Positions 1 to 6,218 of a DNA stretch of 7,877 nucleotides are shown here, piece after piece; position 1 is the stretch's first letter, and the number at the start of each line of letters is the position of its first letter. Source of the stretch: Limnohabitans sp. (lineage in GTDB: Bacteria > Pseudomonadota > Gammaproteobacteria > Burkholderiales > Burkholderiaceae_C); contig JANQXJ010000048.1 of assembly GCA_030729445.1 (NCBI GenBank), positions 1-7,877 on the forward strand, given 5' to 3'. The notes below the pieces were generated by a model, which saw only the letters and a list, made by a program, of their open reading frames with translations, ran no database searches and was not told where the DNA came from. Both the position numbers and the translations under genes were made by a program.

Positions 1-1364
1 TCGCCCAGCGGCATCTCGTAAGTCAGCATGACCTGACGGCCGTGGTAGGCCATGTTCATCTGCACACCGCGCTTTTGGTTGGCCAGCGTCATGACGGGGC
101 CCACATAGTCTTGTGGCATGTACAGGTGCACCGTGACGATGGGTTCGCGGATTTCCTGCAGCTTGCCTTGGTCGGGCATCTTGGACGGGTTCTCGACCAT
201 GATGACCTCGCCGCCGGGCTGGACCACTTGGTAGACCACGCTGGGCGCTGTGGTGATCAAGTCTTGGTCAAACTCGCGCTCTAAACGCTCTTGCACGATT
301 TCCATGTGCAGCAAGCCCAGGAAACCGCAGCGGAAACCGAATCCCAATGCTTGAGAGACTTCGGGCTCGTAATGCAAGGACGCGTCGTTGAGCTTGAGCT
401 TTTCCAGCGCATCGCGCAGGCCGTCGTACTGGTTGGCCTCCGTGGGGTACAAACCAGCAAACACTTGGGGCTGGATCTCTTTGAAACCAGGCAAGGCCTC
501 GGTGGCTGGTCCGAGGTTGTTGGGCAGCTTCTTTTCCAAGGTGACCGTGTCGCCCACCTTGGCGGCCTGCAACTCTTTGATTCCCGCGATGATGTAACCC
601 ACCTCGCCCGCTTTGAGCGATTCACGCGGCTGGTTGGCGGGGGTGAACACACCCAAGCTGCCCGCTTCGTACACCGCGTTGCTGGCCATCATGCGTATGC
701 GCTCGTTTTTGAGCAATTGGCCATCGATCACACGCACCAGCATGACCACACCCACATAGGTGTCGAACCAGCTGTCGATGATCATGGCGCGCAGCGGCGC
801 ATCGGGGTTGCCCTTGGGCGGCGGAACGCGGGCCACCACGGCTTCGAGGATTTCTTCAATGCCCATGCCGGTCTTGGCCGAGCACGGAATCGCATCGGTC
901 GCGTCGATGCCGATCACGTCTTCCACTTCGGCCCGGGCGTTGTCTGGGTCTGCGTTCGGCAGATCCATCTTATTGAGCACGGGCACCACTTCCACACCCA
1001 AGTCGAGAGCGGTGTAGCAGTTGGCCACGGTCTGCGCTTCCACGCCTTGGCTGGCATCGACCACCAGCAATGCGCCTTCGCAGGCCGACAGAGAACGCGA
1101 GACTTCATAAGAGAAGTCCACATGGCCCGGCGTGTCGATCAGGTTGAGGTTGTAAACCTGCCCGTCCTTGGCTTTGTATTGGAGTGCTGCGGTTTGTGCT
1201 TTGATGGTGATGCCGCGCTCTTTCTCGATGTCCATCGAGTCCAGCACCTGCGCTTCCATCTCTCGCGCTTCCAAACCACCACAGCGTTGAATCAAGCGAT
1301 CGGCCAGCGTGGATTTGCCATGGTCGATGTGGGCAATGATCGAAAAATTTCTGATGTGATTCAT
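1..1364 (-). CDS. lepA: Elongation factor 4 (LepA/EF4), translational GTPase, C-terminus cut by window edge
   Basis: Ribosome-associated GTPase that acts in the cytoplasm on elongating or initiating ribosomes; the family is about 600 residues, and about 454 N-terminal residues are present here. Reading the minus strand from the ATG at 1364 gives MNHIRNFSIIAHIDHGKST, with the P-loop at residues 11-19. The switch I segment follows (GITIKAQT), then the G3 motif DTPGH at 77-81, G4 NKMD at 131-134 and G5 SAK at 162-164. The LepA signature FGFRCGFLGLLHME lies near 300-350 and the frame is still open at base 1. The missing part is the end of the EF-G-like domain and the LepA-specific C-terminal domain. 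No strong Shine-Dalgarno is visible just before the ATG (TTCCTTG), but the next amino acids match the family start exactly. It lies downstream of the protease gene, separated by 493 noncoding bases that include a terminator, so it probably has its own or an attenuated transcript. lepB would be expected next, outside the window. Confidence 0.97.
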   Translation of the reverse strand, partial: MNHIRNFSIIAHIDHGKSTLADRLIQRCGGLEAREMEAQVLDSMDIEKERGITIKAQTAALQYKAKDGQVYNLNLIDTPGHVDFSYEVSRSLSACEGALLVVDASQGVEAQTVANCYTALDLGVEVVPVLNKMDLPNADPDNARAEVEDVIGIDATDAIPCSAKTGMGIEEILEAVVARVPPPKGNPDAPLRAMIIDSWFDTYVGVVMLVRVIDGQLLKNERIRMMASNAVYEAGSLGVFTPANQPRESLKAGEVGYIIAGIKELQAAKVGDTVTLEKKLPNNLGPATEALPGFKEIQPQVFAGLYPTEANQYDGLRDALEKLKLNDASLHYEPEVSQALGFGFRCGFLGLLHMEIVQERLEREFDQDLITTAPSVVYQVVQPGGEVIMVENPSKMPDQGKLQEIREPIVTVHLYMPQDYVGPVMTLANQKRGVQMNMAYHGRQVMLTYEMPLG

Positions 1365-1404
1365 CAAGGAAGTTCTGCAAGTGATGGTGGATCAACGATC
1401 CGGA

Positions 1405-1440
1405 AAAGAAAAAAGGGCGCGTCTGGTGGCGACGCGCCCT
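1405..1440 (-). terminator. Intrinsic terminator upstream of lepA
   Basis: A perfect 10-bp GC-rich stem (AGGGCGCGTC at 1414-1423 with GACGCGCCCT at 1431-1440) encloses a 7-base loop. On the minus strand it is followed at once by TTTTTTCTTTTCC, the classic Rho-independent layout. On the plus strand there is no T-tract, so it works in one direction only. It lies 41 bases before the lepA ATG and 418 bases after the protease stop. It therefore ends either a long protease 3' UTR, a small RNA made in the gap, or a lepA leader transcript, in which case it would act as an attenuator. Confidence 0.85.
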
Positions 1441-1555
1441 GAACCAACAATCAATGGCAACTGCGATAGTTGGGACTTCATTGTAGGCAAATTGGCCCAT
1501 TCGCACAGCCCCGCTGCCGGGTTCGGCTGGTCGTTGCTGCTATGCAACATGAAAC

Positions 1556-1575
1556 TTATCAACAACTTATCCACA
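1556..1575 (+). promoter_or_regulatory. Tandem DnaA-box-like sites
   Basis: TTATCCACA at 1567-1575 matches the consensus DnaA box in all 9 bases. TTATCAACA at 1556-1564 differs at one base and starts 11 bases earlier, about one helical turn, in the same orientation. Both lie inside a 7-bp inverted repeat (GCAACAT at 1544-1550, ATGTTGC at 1580-1586). DnaA binding is inferred from the consensus alone; a single 9-mer can arise by chance, but the tandem arrangement makes this less likely. Confidence 0.5.
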
Positions 1576-1613
1576 ATTGATGTTGCCGAAATATGAACAA
1601 CTTGTGGGCTGTC

Positions 1614-1622
1614 TGTGGATCA
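1614..1622 (-). promoter_or_regulatory. DnaA-box-like site, opposite orientation
   Basis: On the minus strand this reads TGATCCACA, one mismatch from TTATCCACA. It faces the tandem pair about 40 bases away. On its own it would be weak evidence; it is listed because it belongs to a local cluster. Confidence 0.3.
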
Positions 1623-1702
1623 TCGGTGGACACATGCGACAAATCCCGCATGGTGAATCCAGACCTGCTCTGTATGCCATGAATGATGGATCAAGACGTC
1701 TG

Positions 1703-1732
1703 ATTTTATCCAAATTCGGCATGAGGCATCAA
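1703..1732 (-). promoter_or_regulatory. Candidate sigma-70-type promoter reading toward lepA
   Basis: On the minus strand TTGATG (1727-1732, 4 of 6 matches to TTGACA) and TAAAAT (1703-1708, 5 of 6 to TATAAT) are separated by 18 bases. The predicted start near 1696 falls in the 8-bp palindrome AGACGTCT (1694-1701). A transcript from here would run about 290 bases to the terminator at 1405-1440, or about 330 bases to the lepA start on read-through. A second -10-like hexamer, TACAAT, lies at 1480-1485 but has no convincing -35. Confidence 0.35.
1706..1714 (+). promoter_or_regulatory. DnaA-box-like site overlapping the candidate -10
   Basis: TTATCCAAA differs from the consensus DnaA box at one position. 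It shares bases 1706-1708 with the candidate minus-strand -10 element at 1703-1708, so a bound protein here could block that promoter. This is inference from overlap only. Confidence 0.3.
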
Positions 1733-1857
1733 AAATGTTAGCAAATACAAACTTCAAAAATATTTTTCCCGATGACCAGATACCCCCGAAAAATGACGTT
1801 TGGGCCCAACAACCCCAAAACCACAGGGGTTTCAGGGTCGCTTGGGCTTGACACCCA

Positions 1858-3324
1858 TCAAGGCGCGGGGCGTATCAGCACATATTGCGCGCCGTCACCC
1901 CGACGGATCAGCACACTGACCGGTCGGCTCTTGTCGATGCGGGCCATCAGTGATTCGAACACCTGTACCGAGCTGACTTCGGTGTTGGCCACCGCTAGGA
2001 TCAGGTCCCCCTCACGAATGCCTGCCCGTGCGGCAGCGTCCACGGCCGCATCCACCCGCACGCCAGAGCGCACACGCGCCTCTTTCTTTTGGGCTTCACT
2101 CAAGTCACTCAAGCTCAGGCCCAGGTGAGCGATCTTGGCGGCTGGGGCTTTTTTTTCAGGTGCGGCAGCAGCCACTTTTTCAGGCTCAATCTCGGCCACC
2201 GTGACCTTCAGGTCTTTGGTAGAACCCCGGCGGAAGACCGTCAGGGGCACTTGACTGCCAGGCTTGGTGTTGCCAACCGCTCGCGGCAGATCGGCGGGTT
2301 TTTCAATGGGCTTGCCATCAAAACGGGTGATGATGTCACCGGCCTCGATGCCTGCTTTTTCGGCGGGCGAGCCCTCTTCCACACCGCGCACCAGCACACC
2401 CTGAGCCTTGCCCAAGCCAATCGATTCGGCCACTTCTTTGGTCACAGGGGCAATTTGCACCCCGATGCGGCCACGGCTCACACGCCCTGAGGCACGCAAC
2501 TGCTCACTGACACGCATGGCTTCGTCCATGGGGATGGCAAACGAGATGCCCATGAAACCGCCCGAGCGGGAGTAAATTTGGCTGTTGATGCCCACCACTT
2601 CACCGCGCATATTGATCAAGGGGCCGCCCGAGTTGCCTGGGTTGATGGCCACATCGGTTTGGATGAAGGGCAAATAGTCCCCCGTGTCACGTTGCTTGGC
2701 GCTCACGATGCCCGCCGTGACGGTGTTCTCGAGGCCAAAAGGAGAGCCGATGGCCATGACCCACTCGCCCACACGCAGGCGATTGACATCGCCCACCTTC
2801 ACAGCGGGCAGTCCGGTAGCCTGAATTTTCACGACCGCCACGTCGGTGCGTTTGTCGGCGCCCACAATGCGTGCCTTGAATTCGCGTTTGTCGGGCAAGG
2901 TCACCATCACCTCATCGGCACCTTCGACCACATGAGCGTTGGTCATGATGAACCCGTCAGAGCTCAAGATGAAACCCGAGCCCACACCCCGGGGTTGGGC
3001 TTCTTGCTCGGGTCGGTTTTGCCGTGGGCCTTGGCGTGGCGCATTGGGCATGGGTACACCGAAAAAGCGGCGAAACAACTCCTGCATCTCTTCGTCCGGA
3101 CCGGCAGCACCCGGCGTGCTGGGGCGGGCTTTTTCAAGCGTGCGGATGTTCACCACAGAGGGGCCCACCTGCTCCACCAGCTCGGTGAAGTCGGGCAAAC
3201 CACGCACCATGGCAGCCGGGGCTTGCGCCAGTGCCGCAGATGCGGGCACCATGGCCCAGCCCACCATGATGGCAGTGGCCATGCAGGCCGATGCAGCTGT
3301 CCTTGTCCATGTGTTGTTCAGCAC
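1858..3324 (-). CDS. mucD: Periplasmic Do-family serine protease (DegP/DegQ/MucD type)
   Basis: Envelope quality-control protease and chaperone that degrades misfolded periplasmic proteins. I place the start at the GTG at 3324-3322, giving 488 residues, because a full AAGGAGG lies 6 bases before it; an ATG at 3348 would put that ribosome site inside the gene. A signal peptide follows: basic start, hydrophobic stretch, AxA-type cleavage near residues 26-34 (VPASAALAQA). The trypsin-like domain has the triad His131 (TNAHVVEG), Asp161 (KRTDVAVVKI) and Ser232 (NPGNSGGPL). A Pro/Gln/Arg-rich loop at about 92-112 precedes it, where DegP carries its LA loop. PDZ1 spans about 282-377 (SRGRIGVQI start) and PDZ2 about 397-482, linked by an Ala/Lys/Pro-rich stretch. 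Length and layout are normal for the family, and all key residues are present. DegP and DegQ cannot be told apart here; mucD is chosen from its position before lepA. The usual rpoE-rseA-rseB neighbours are absent. Confidence 0.95.
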   Translation of the reverse strand: MLNNTWTRTAASACMATAIMVGWAMVPASAALAQAPAAMVRGLPDFTELVEQVGPSVVNIRTLEKARPSTPGAAGPDEEMQELFRRFFGVPMPNAPRQGPRQNRPEQEAQPRGVGSGFILSSDGFIMTNAHVVEGADEVMVTLPDKREFKARIVGADKRTDVAVVKIQATGLPAVKVGDVNRLRVGEWVMAIGSPFGLENTVTAGIVSAKQRDTGDYLPFIQTDVAINPGNSGGPLINMRGEVVGINSQIYSRSGGFMGISFAIPMDEAMRVSEQLRASGRVSRGRIGVQIAPVTKEVAESIGLGKAQGVLVRGVEEGSPAEKAGIEAGDIITRFDGKPIEKPADLPRAVGNTKPGSQVPLTVFRRGSTKDLKVTVAEIEPEKVAAAAPEKKAPAAKIAHLGLSLSDLSEAQKKEARVRSGVRVDAAVDAAARAGIREGDLILAVANTEVSSVQVFESLMARIDKSRPVSVLIRRGDGAQYVLIRPAP

Positions 3325-3330
3325 AAAAAG

Positions 3331-3337
3331 CCTCCTT
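3331..3337 (-). promoter_or_regulatory. Strong ribosome binding site that sets the protease start
   Basis: The minus strand reads AAGGAGG, then a 6-base spacer CTTTTT, then GTG. This is close to the ideal anti-Shine-Dalgarno match and spacing, and it decides for GTG 3324 over the in-frame ATG at 3348. The signal peptide still begins properly from the GTG. Confidence 0.85.
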
Positions 3338-3371
3338 GTGTCAGTCATAACCAGTTTGCACCCTCAAGACA

Positions 3372-3405
3372 GATGCGGCTGAAAACGGCCATTTCAAGCC
3401 GCATC
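3372..3405 (-). terminator. Strong hairpin between the YgfX-like gene and the protease gene; possible weak terminator
   Basis: GATGCGGC (3372-3379) pairs with GCCGCATC (3398-3405), and TGAAA (3380-3384) pairs with TTTCA (3392-3396). This gives 13 bp with one bulged base (3397) and a 7-base loop. On the minus strand the stem begins 13 bases after the stop of the upstream gene and is followed by TGTCTTGA, only mildly T-rich. The clean T-run lies before the stem instead (AAAAAA at 3406-3411 on the plus strand). It may be a weak or Rho-assisted terminator, an mRNA 3'-end stabiliser, or a processing site separating the fab operon from the protease gene. Confidence 0.4.
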
Positions 3406-3418
3406 AAAAAAGCGTTTC

Positions 3419-3898
3419 TCAAACACTTTCAGGGCGTGAAGTTGTCTTGGGGCGCGAATATACAGCGCATCTAATTCCGTGCCACTTTGAGGGCATCGCT
3501 CCCTCCTCAATCCAAGCGCTGAGCAGTCGACCACACGACCGATCTTGCTCGTCCAGGGGATGCAACCACAGCAAAAGGCCCTGTCCCGTATCAAGGCCTA
3601 CCGAGACAGCCACGGACTGGTTCTGCCCGATGGCATCACCATTGGCTCGCCAAAACCAGCTTTCTCCGCTCCAGACCAAATGCCCCCCCGTCAGGGCCTG
3701 ACTTGGCGCCCAAAGCGCAGCGGACATAGTGCATGTACACCAAAAAAACCAGGCCACCCACACCTGCGGTCCGTTAGCCTGCGACTGCATTTGCCAATAG
3801 ACGATGCCCACGGCCGAAAGAATACACAGACCCATCAGCAACCAGCGCCCCCAAACAAAACGCCCCACCGGGTAAACCACAGGCGGGGCGTTGTGCAT
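3419..3898 (-). CDS. Small two-helix inner-membrane protein, YgfX-like (tentative)
   Basis: Predicted 159 residues from the ATG at 3898 (MHNAPPVVYPVGR), 25 bases after the fabF stop. An upstream in-frame ATG at 3964 would overlap fabF by 41 bases and add 22 residues without a clear purpose, so I prefer 3898, although its Shine-Dalgarno is poor. Two hydrophobic segments at about 18-36 and 46-64 are joined by a short polar loop. A Trp-rich, presumably cytoplasmic domain follows (W76, W81, W83, the LLLWL strand near 108-112, then KWHGIRCAVYSRP at 138-150). Two helices followed by a W-rich tail ending in a W..(L/I)R..(V/L)Y motif resemble YgfX (CptA)-type proteins. From memory, similar small proteins sit after fabF, before rpoE, in related Comamonadaceae. 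E. coli YgfX is linked to succinate dehydrogenase assembly with SdhE, or has been described as a toxin; neither role can be assigned here, and no SdhE-like partner gene is in the window. Confidence 0.7.
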   Translation of the reverse strand: MHNAPPVVYPVGRFVWGRWLLMGLCILSAVGIVYWQMQSQANGPQVWVAWFFWCTCTMSAALWAPSQALTGGHLVWSGESWFWRANGDAIGQNQSVAVSVGLDTGQGLLLWLHPLDEQDRSCGRLLSAWIEEGAMPSKWHGIRCAVYSRPKTTSRPESV

Positions 3899-3923
3899 GA
3901 TGGCAAGCTGGCCAGAAGGCAGG

Positions 3924-5168
3924 TCAGATGCGTTTAAAAACCAAAGAACCGTTGGTGCCACCAAAACCGAAGTTGTTTTTCAGGGCCACATCGATTTTGA
4001 GGTCACGCGCCGTGTTGGCGCAGTAGTCCAGATCGCACTCGGGGTCTGGGTTGACCAGGTTGATGGTGGGCGGCACTTTTTGGTGGTGCAGCGCCAGCAC
4101 GGTGAACACGCTCTCAATGCCGCCCGCGCCACCCAAGAGGTGACCCGTCATGGACTTGGTGGAGCTGACCACCGTTTTATATGCGTGGTCACCCAAAGCC
4201 GCCTTGATGGCATTGGTTTCGTTAATGTCCCCCAGAGGCGTGGAAGTGCCGTGGGCGTTCAAGTAGTCGATCTGGTCGGCGTTGACACCGGCATTGCGCA
4301 TGGCGTTGAGCATGGCGCGGCGAGGGCCATCCATGCTCGGCGCAGTCATGTGACCAGCGTCGGCACTCATGCCGTAACCACCCAGCTCGGCGTAAATTTT
4401 GGCGCCACGGGCTTTGGCGTGTTCGTATTCTTCGAGCACCATCACGCCCGCGCCTTCACCCAGCACAAAGCCATCACGGTCTTTGTCCCAGGGGCGTGAT
4501 GCCGCTGTGGGGTCGTCGTTGCGGGTCGACAAAGCGCGCATGGCGGCAAAGCCACCCACGCCCAATGGCGACACGGTGCCCTCTGAGCCACCGGCAATCA
4601 TCACATCGGCGTCGCCGTATTCGATCAAGCGACCGGCTTCTCCAATGCTGTGCAAACCAGTGGTGCAAGCTGTGACAACGGCCAAGTTCGGGCCTTTGAA
4701 ACCATGGCGCATCGACACATGACCTGAGATCATGTTGATGATCGATGCCGGCACAAAAAATGGGGAAATGCGACGTGCACCGCGTGCGGTGTACTCGATA
4801 TGGGTTTCTTCAATCAGCGGCAAGCCACCAATGCCCGAACCAATGACCACACCGATGCGGCAAGCCTCTTCTTCACCCAAAGCATCACCTGCGGGCAGCC
4901 CTGCATCTTGGATGGCTTGGGCTGCAGCGGCAATGCCGTAATGAATGAACCGGTCCATGGTCCGCGCTTCTTTGGCGCTGATGTAGGACTCAAGGTCAAA
5001 ATTCTTGACTTCACCCACGATTCGGCAAGACATCGCCGAAGCGTCGAAACGGGTGATGGGACCAATGCCGGAATGACCGGCGATCAGGTTGGACCATGCA
5101 TCCGCCACCGTGTTGCCCACGGGGCTGATGCATCCCAAACCCGTGACAACAACGCGGCGCCGGGTCAT
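3924..5168 (-). CDS. fabF: 3-oxoacyl-[ACP] synthase II (FabF/KAS II)
   Basis: Condensing enzyme of type II fatty-acid synthesis in the cytoplasm. It joins malonyl-ACP to a growing acyl-ACP with loss of CO2, and in the known family controls the C16:1 to C18:1 step. The 414-residue protein starts MTRRRVVVTGLGCISPVG, full family length. The active site is complete: nucleophile Cys168 (TACTTG), His306 (NAHGTSTPLGD), Lys338 (SSTKSMTGH) and His343, plus the closing glycine-rich GFGGTN loop at 401-406. The C-H-H architecture separates it from FabH (C-H-N). The ATG lies 6 bases after the acpP stop, and AGAAGG near the acpP 3' end can serve as ribosome site, so the two genes are very probably cotranscribed and coupled. 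Nothing is unusual in the sequence. Confidence 0.98.
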   Translation of the reverse strand: MTRRRVVVTGLGCISPVGNTVADAWSNLIAGHSGIGPITRFDASAMSCRIVGEVKNFDLESYISAKEARTMDRFIHYGIAAAAQAIQDAGLPAGDALGEEEACRIGVVIGSGIGGLPLIEETHIEYTARGARRISPFFVPASIINMISGHVSMRHGFKGPNLAVVTACTTGLHSIGEAGRLIEYGDADVMIAGGSEGTVSPLGVGGFAAMRALSTRNDDPTAASRPWDKDRDGFVLGEGAGVMVLEEYEHAKARGAKIYAELGGYGMSADAGHMTAPSMDGPRRAMLNAMRNAGVNADQIDYLNAHGTSTPLGDINETNAIKAALGDHAYKTVVSSTKSMTGHLLGGAGGIESVFTVLALHHQKVPPTINLVNPDPECDLDYCANTARDLKIDVALKNNFGFGGTNGSLVFKRI

Positions 5169-5174
5169 CGTCGA

Positions 5175-5411
5175 TCAGGCCTTCTTGCTTTGGGCGTAGT
5201 CGATCGCAGCTTGCACCGTGGTGATTTTTTCTGCGTCTTCGTCAGGAATCTCGATGCCAAACTCGTCTTCGAGTGCCATCACCAATTCCACCGTGTCCAG
5301 GGAGTCGGCACCCAGATCAGCCACGAAGGCTTTTTCGTTGGTGACTTGTGACTCTTCAACGCCGAGTTGTTCAGCAATGATTTTTTTGACACGTGCTTCG
5401 ATATCGCTCAT
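5175..5411 (-). CDS. acpP: Acyl carrier protein
   Basis: Small acidic carrier that holds acyl intermediates as thioesters on a 4'-phosphopantetheine arm and passes them among FabD, FabH, FabG and FabF. It has 78 residues, the usual length. The attachment site is Ser37 in the canonical GADSLDTVELVM segment, and helix II and the acidic FGIEIPDEDAEKI stretch are intact. The ATG at 5411 has a GAGGG ribosome site 4 bases upstream. The 63-base gap from fabG contains a short stem (TCGGAA/TTCCGG type around 5455-5470) and a TAAAAT hexamer, but no convincing -35. A private acpP promoter, known in other bacteria because ACP is needed in excess, is possible but not shown. Confidence 0.98.
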   Translation of the reverse strand: MSDIEARVKKIIAEQLGVEESQVTNEKAFVADLGADSLDTVELVMALEDEFGIEIPDEDAEKITTVQAAIDYAQSKKA

Positions 5412-5474
5412 GGGGTCCCTCTGAGGGTTGTGAAAAAAGAAGATTTTACCTGTCCGGAAGGGGTTTCCGAAAAA

Positions 5475-6218
5475 TCAGGCCATGAACATGCCACCATTGA
5501 CATGCAATTCTTGTCCGGTGACATAGCCAGCACCCGGTCCAGCCAGGTACGCCACCGCGTGGGCGATGTCATCGGGTTGGCCCAGATGACCCAGAGGAAT
5601 CTGGCCCAACAAGGCTTTGTGTTGTTCTTCGGGCAGGCTGGCCGTCATGTCGGTGGCAATGAAACCGGGTGCCACACAGTTGACGGTGATGTTGCGGCTG
5701 CCCAGCTCACGGGCCAGCGCTCGGGTCATGCCCGCCACACCGGCCTTGGCAGCGGCGTAGTTGGCCTGACCGGGGTTACCAGAAGCGCCCACCACACTGG
5801 TGATGCTGATGATGCGACCATAACGCTGCTTCATCATAGGGCGGATCACCGCGCGGCTCATGCGGAAGACCGCCTTGAGGTTGGTGTCGAGCACCGCATC
5901 CCAGTCATCATCTTTCATCCGCATCGCAAGCGTATCGCGGGTGATGCCCGCGTTGTTGACCAGCACCTGCAAGCCGCCATGCTCTTTCACGATGGCGTCG
6001 ATCAGGGCTTCGCCTGCGGCCGCATCGTTGACGTTCAGGTTGGCGCCTCGGCTACCGGGAAAGTCTGACAGCGCCTGGCTGATTTTGGCGGCGCCGTCAT
6101 CGCTGGTGGCGGTGCCGATCACGACAAAACCGGACTTGGCCAAATGCAAGGCGATGGCCGCGCCAATGCCGCGCGATGCGCCTGTGACCAGGGCAATCTG
6201 TTTTTGTGCTTCGCTCAT
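5475..6218 (-). CDS. fabG: 3-oxoacyl-[ACP] reductase (FabG)
   Basis: NADPH-dependent reductase that converts 3-ketoacyl-ACP to 3-hydroxyacyl-ACP, the first reduction in each elongation cycle. The 247 residues form a classical short-chain dehydrogenase: cofactor loop TGASRGIG at 12-19, NNAG at 88-91, and catalytic Asn113, Ser141, Tyr154 and Lys158 (YAAAK). The PG motif at 184-185 and the FabG-type ending with GQELHVNGGMFMA are present. Its ATG overlaps the fabD stop as ATGA (4 shared bases), a sign of translational coupling. AAGGA lies 8 bases upstream. Placement between fabD and acpP makes FabG, rather than a general dehydrogenase, nearly certain. Confidence 0.98.
   Translation of the reverse strand: MSEAQKQIALVTGASRGIGAAIALHLAKSGFVVIGTATSDDGAAKISQALSDFPGSRGANLNVNDAAAGEALIDAIVKEHGGLQVLVNNAGITRDTLAMRMKDDDWDAVLDTNLKAVFRMSRAVIRPMMKQRYGRIISITSVVGASGNPGQANYAAAKAGVAGMTRALARELGSRNITVNCVAPGFIATDMTASLPEEQHKALLGQIPLGHLGQPDDIAHAVAYLAGPGAGYVTGQELHVNGGMFMA

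Larger units (their letters stand above)
1365..1857. other. Long intergenic region between protease gene and lepA
   Basis: These 493 bases hold no ORF with recognisable protein character; the short ORFs in it show no family motifs. It is unusually long for a window whose other gaps are under 100 bases, and more AT-rich than the genes, especially at 1700-1795. It holds four DnaA-box-like 9-mers, a candidate minus-strand sigma-70-type promoter, an intrinsic terminator for minus-strand transcripts, and small inverted repeats: TTGGGCCCAA at 1800-1809, a 6-bp stem 1811-1816/1826-1831, AAAAATATTTTT at 1756-1767 and AGACGTCT at 1694-1701. The 6-bp stem just after the protease stop has no U-tract, so I do not call it a terminator. 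I recognise no tRNA, SRP RNA, 6S RNA or tmRNA. Confidence 0.8.

Noticed and set aside
291..1442. 383-codon plus-strand open frame
   Set aside because: Lies antisense to lepA, whose GTPase motifs are all in frame. The product is rich in His, Arg and Gly with no family motif, as expected from reverse reading of a high-GC gene.
1105..1506. 133-codon minus-strand frame overlapping the lepA start and terminator
   Set aside because: Reads through the terminator hairpin and then out of frame over lepA; composition looks random and there is no ribosome site.
1505..1535. tRNA-like T-arm string (GGGTTCGGC) on the plus strand
   Set aside because: No acceptor, D or anticodon arms can be built around it, so it is not a tRNA gene.
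1544..1795. Chromosomal origin of replication (oriC)
   Set aside because: Too few strong DnaA boxes and no dnaA, dnaN, gyrB or rpmH nearby. Kept as a finding about DnaA-like sites, not called as an origin.
1811..1831. AACCCC/GGGGTT stem just after the protease stop as a terminator
   Set aside because: Only 6 bp with a 9-base loop and no T-run following on the minus strand.
2578..3474. 298-codon plus-strand open frame
   Set aside because: Antisense to the protease gene, whose catalytic triad and PDZ domains are clear. The His/Gly/Arg-rich translation has no recognisable domain.
5412..5474. Private acpP promoter based on TAAAAT in the fabG-acpP gap
   Set aside because: No acceptable -35 at 16-18 bases upstream, so the hexamer alone does not support a promoter call.
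5367..6068. 233-codon plus-strand open frame across acpP and fabG
   Set aside because: Antisense shadow of two well-defined genes; it also spans their intergenic gap with no ribosome site.
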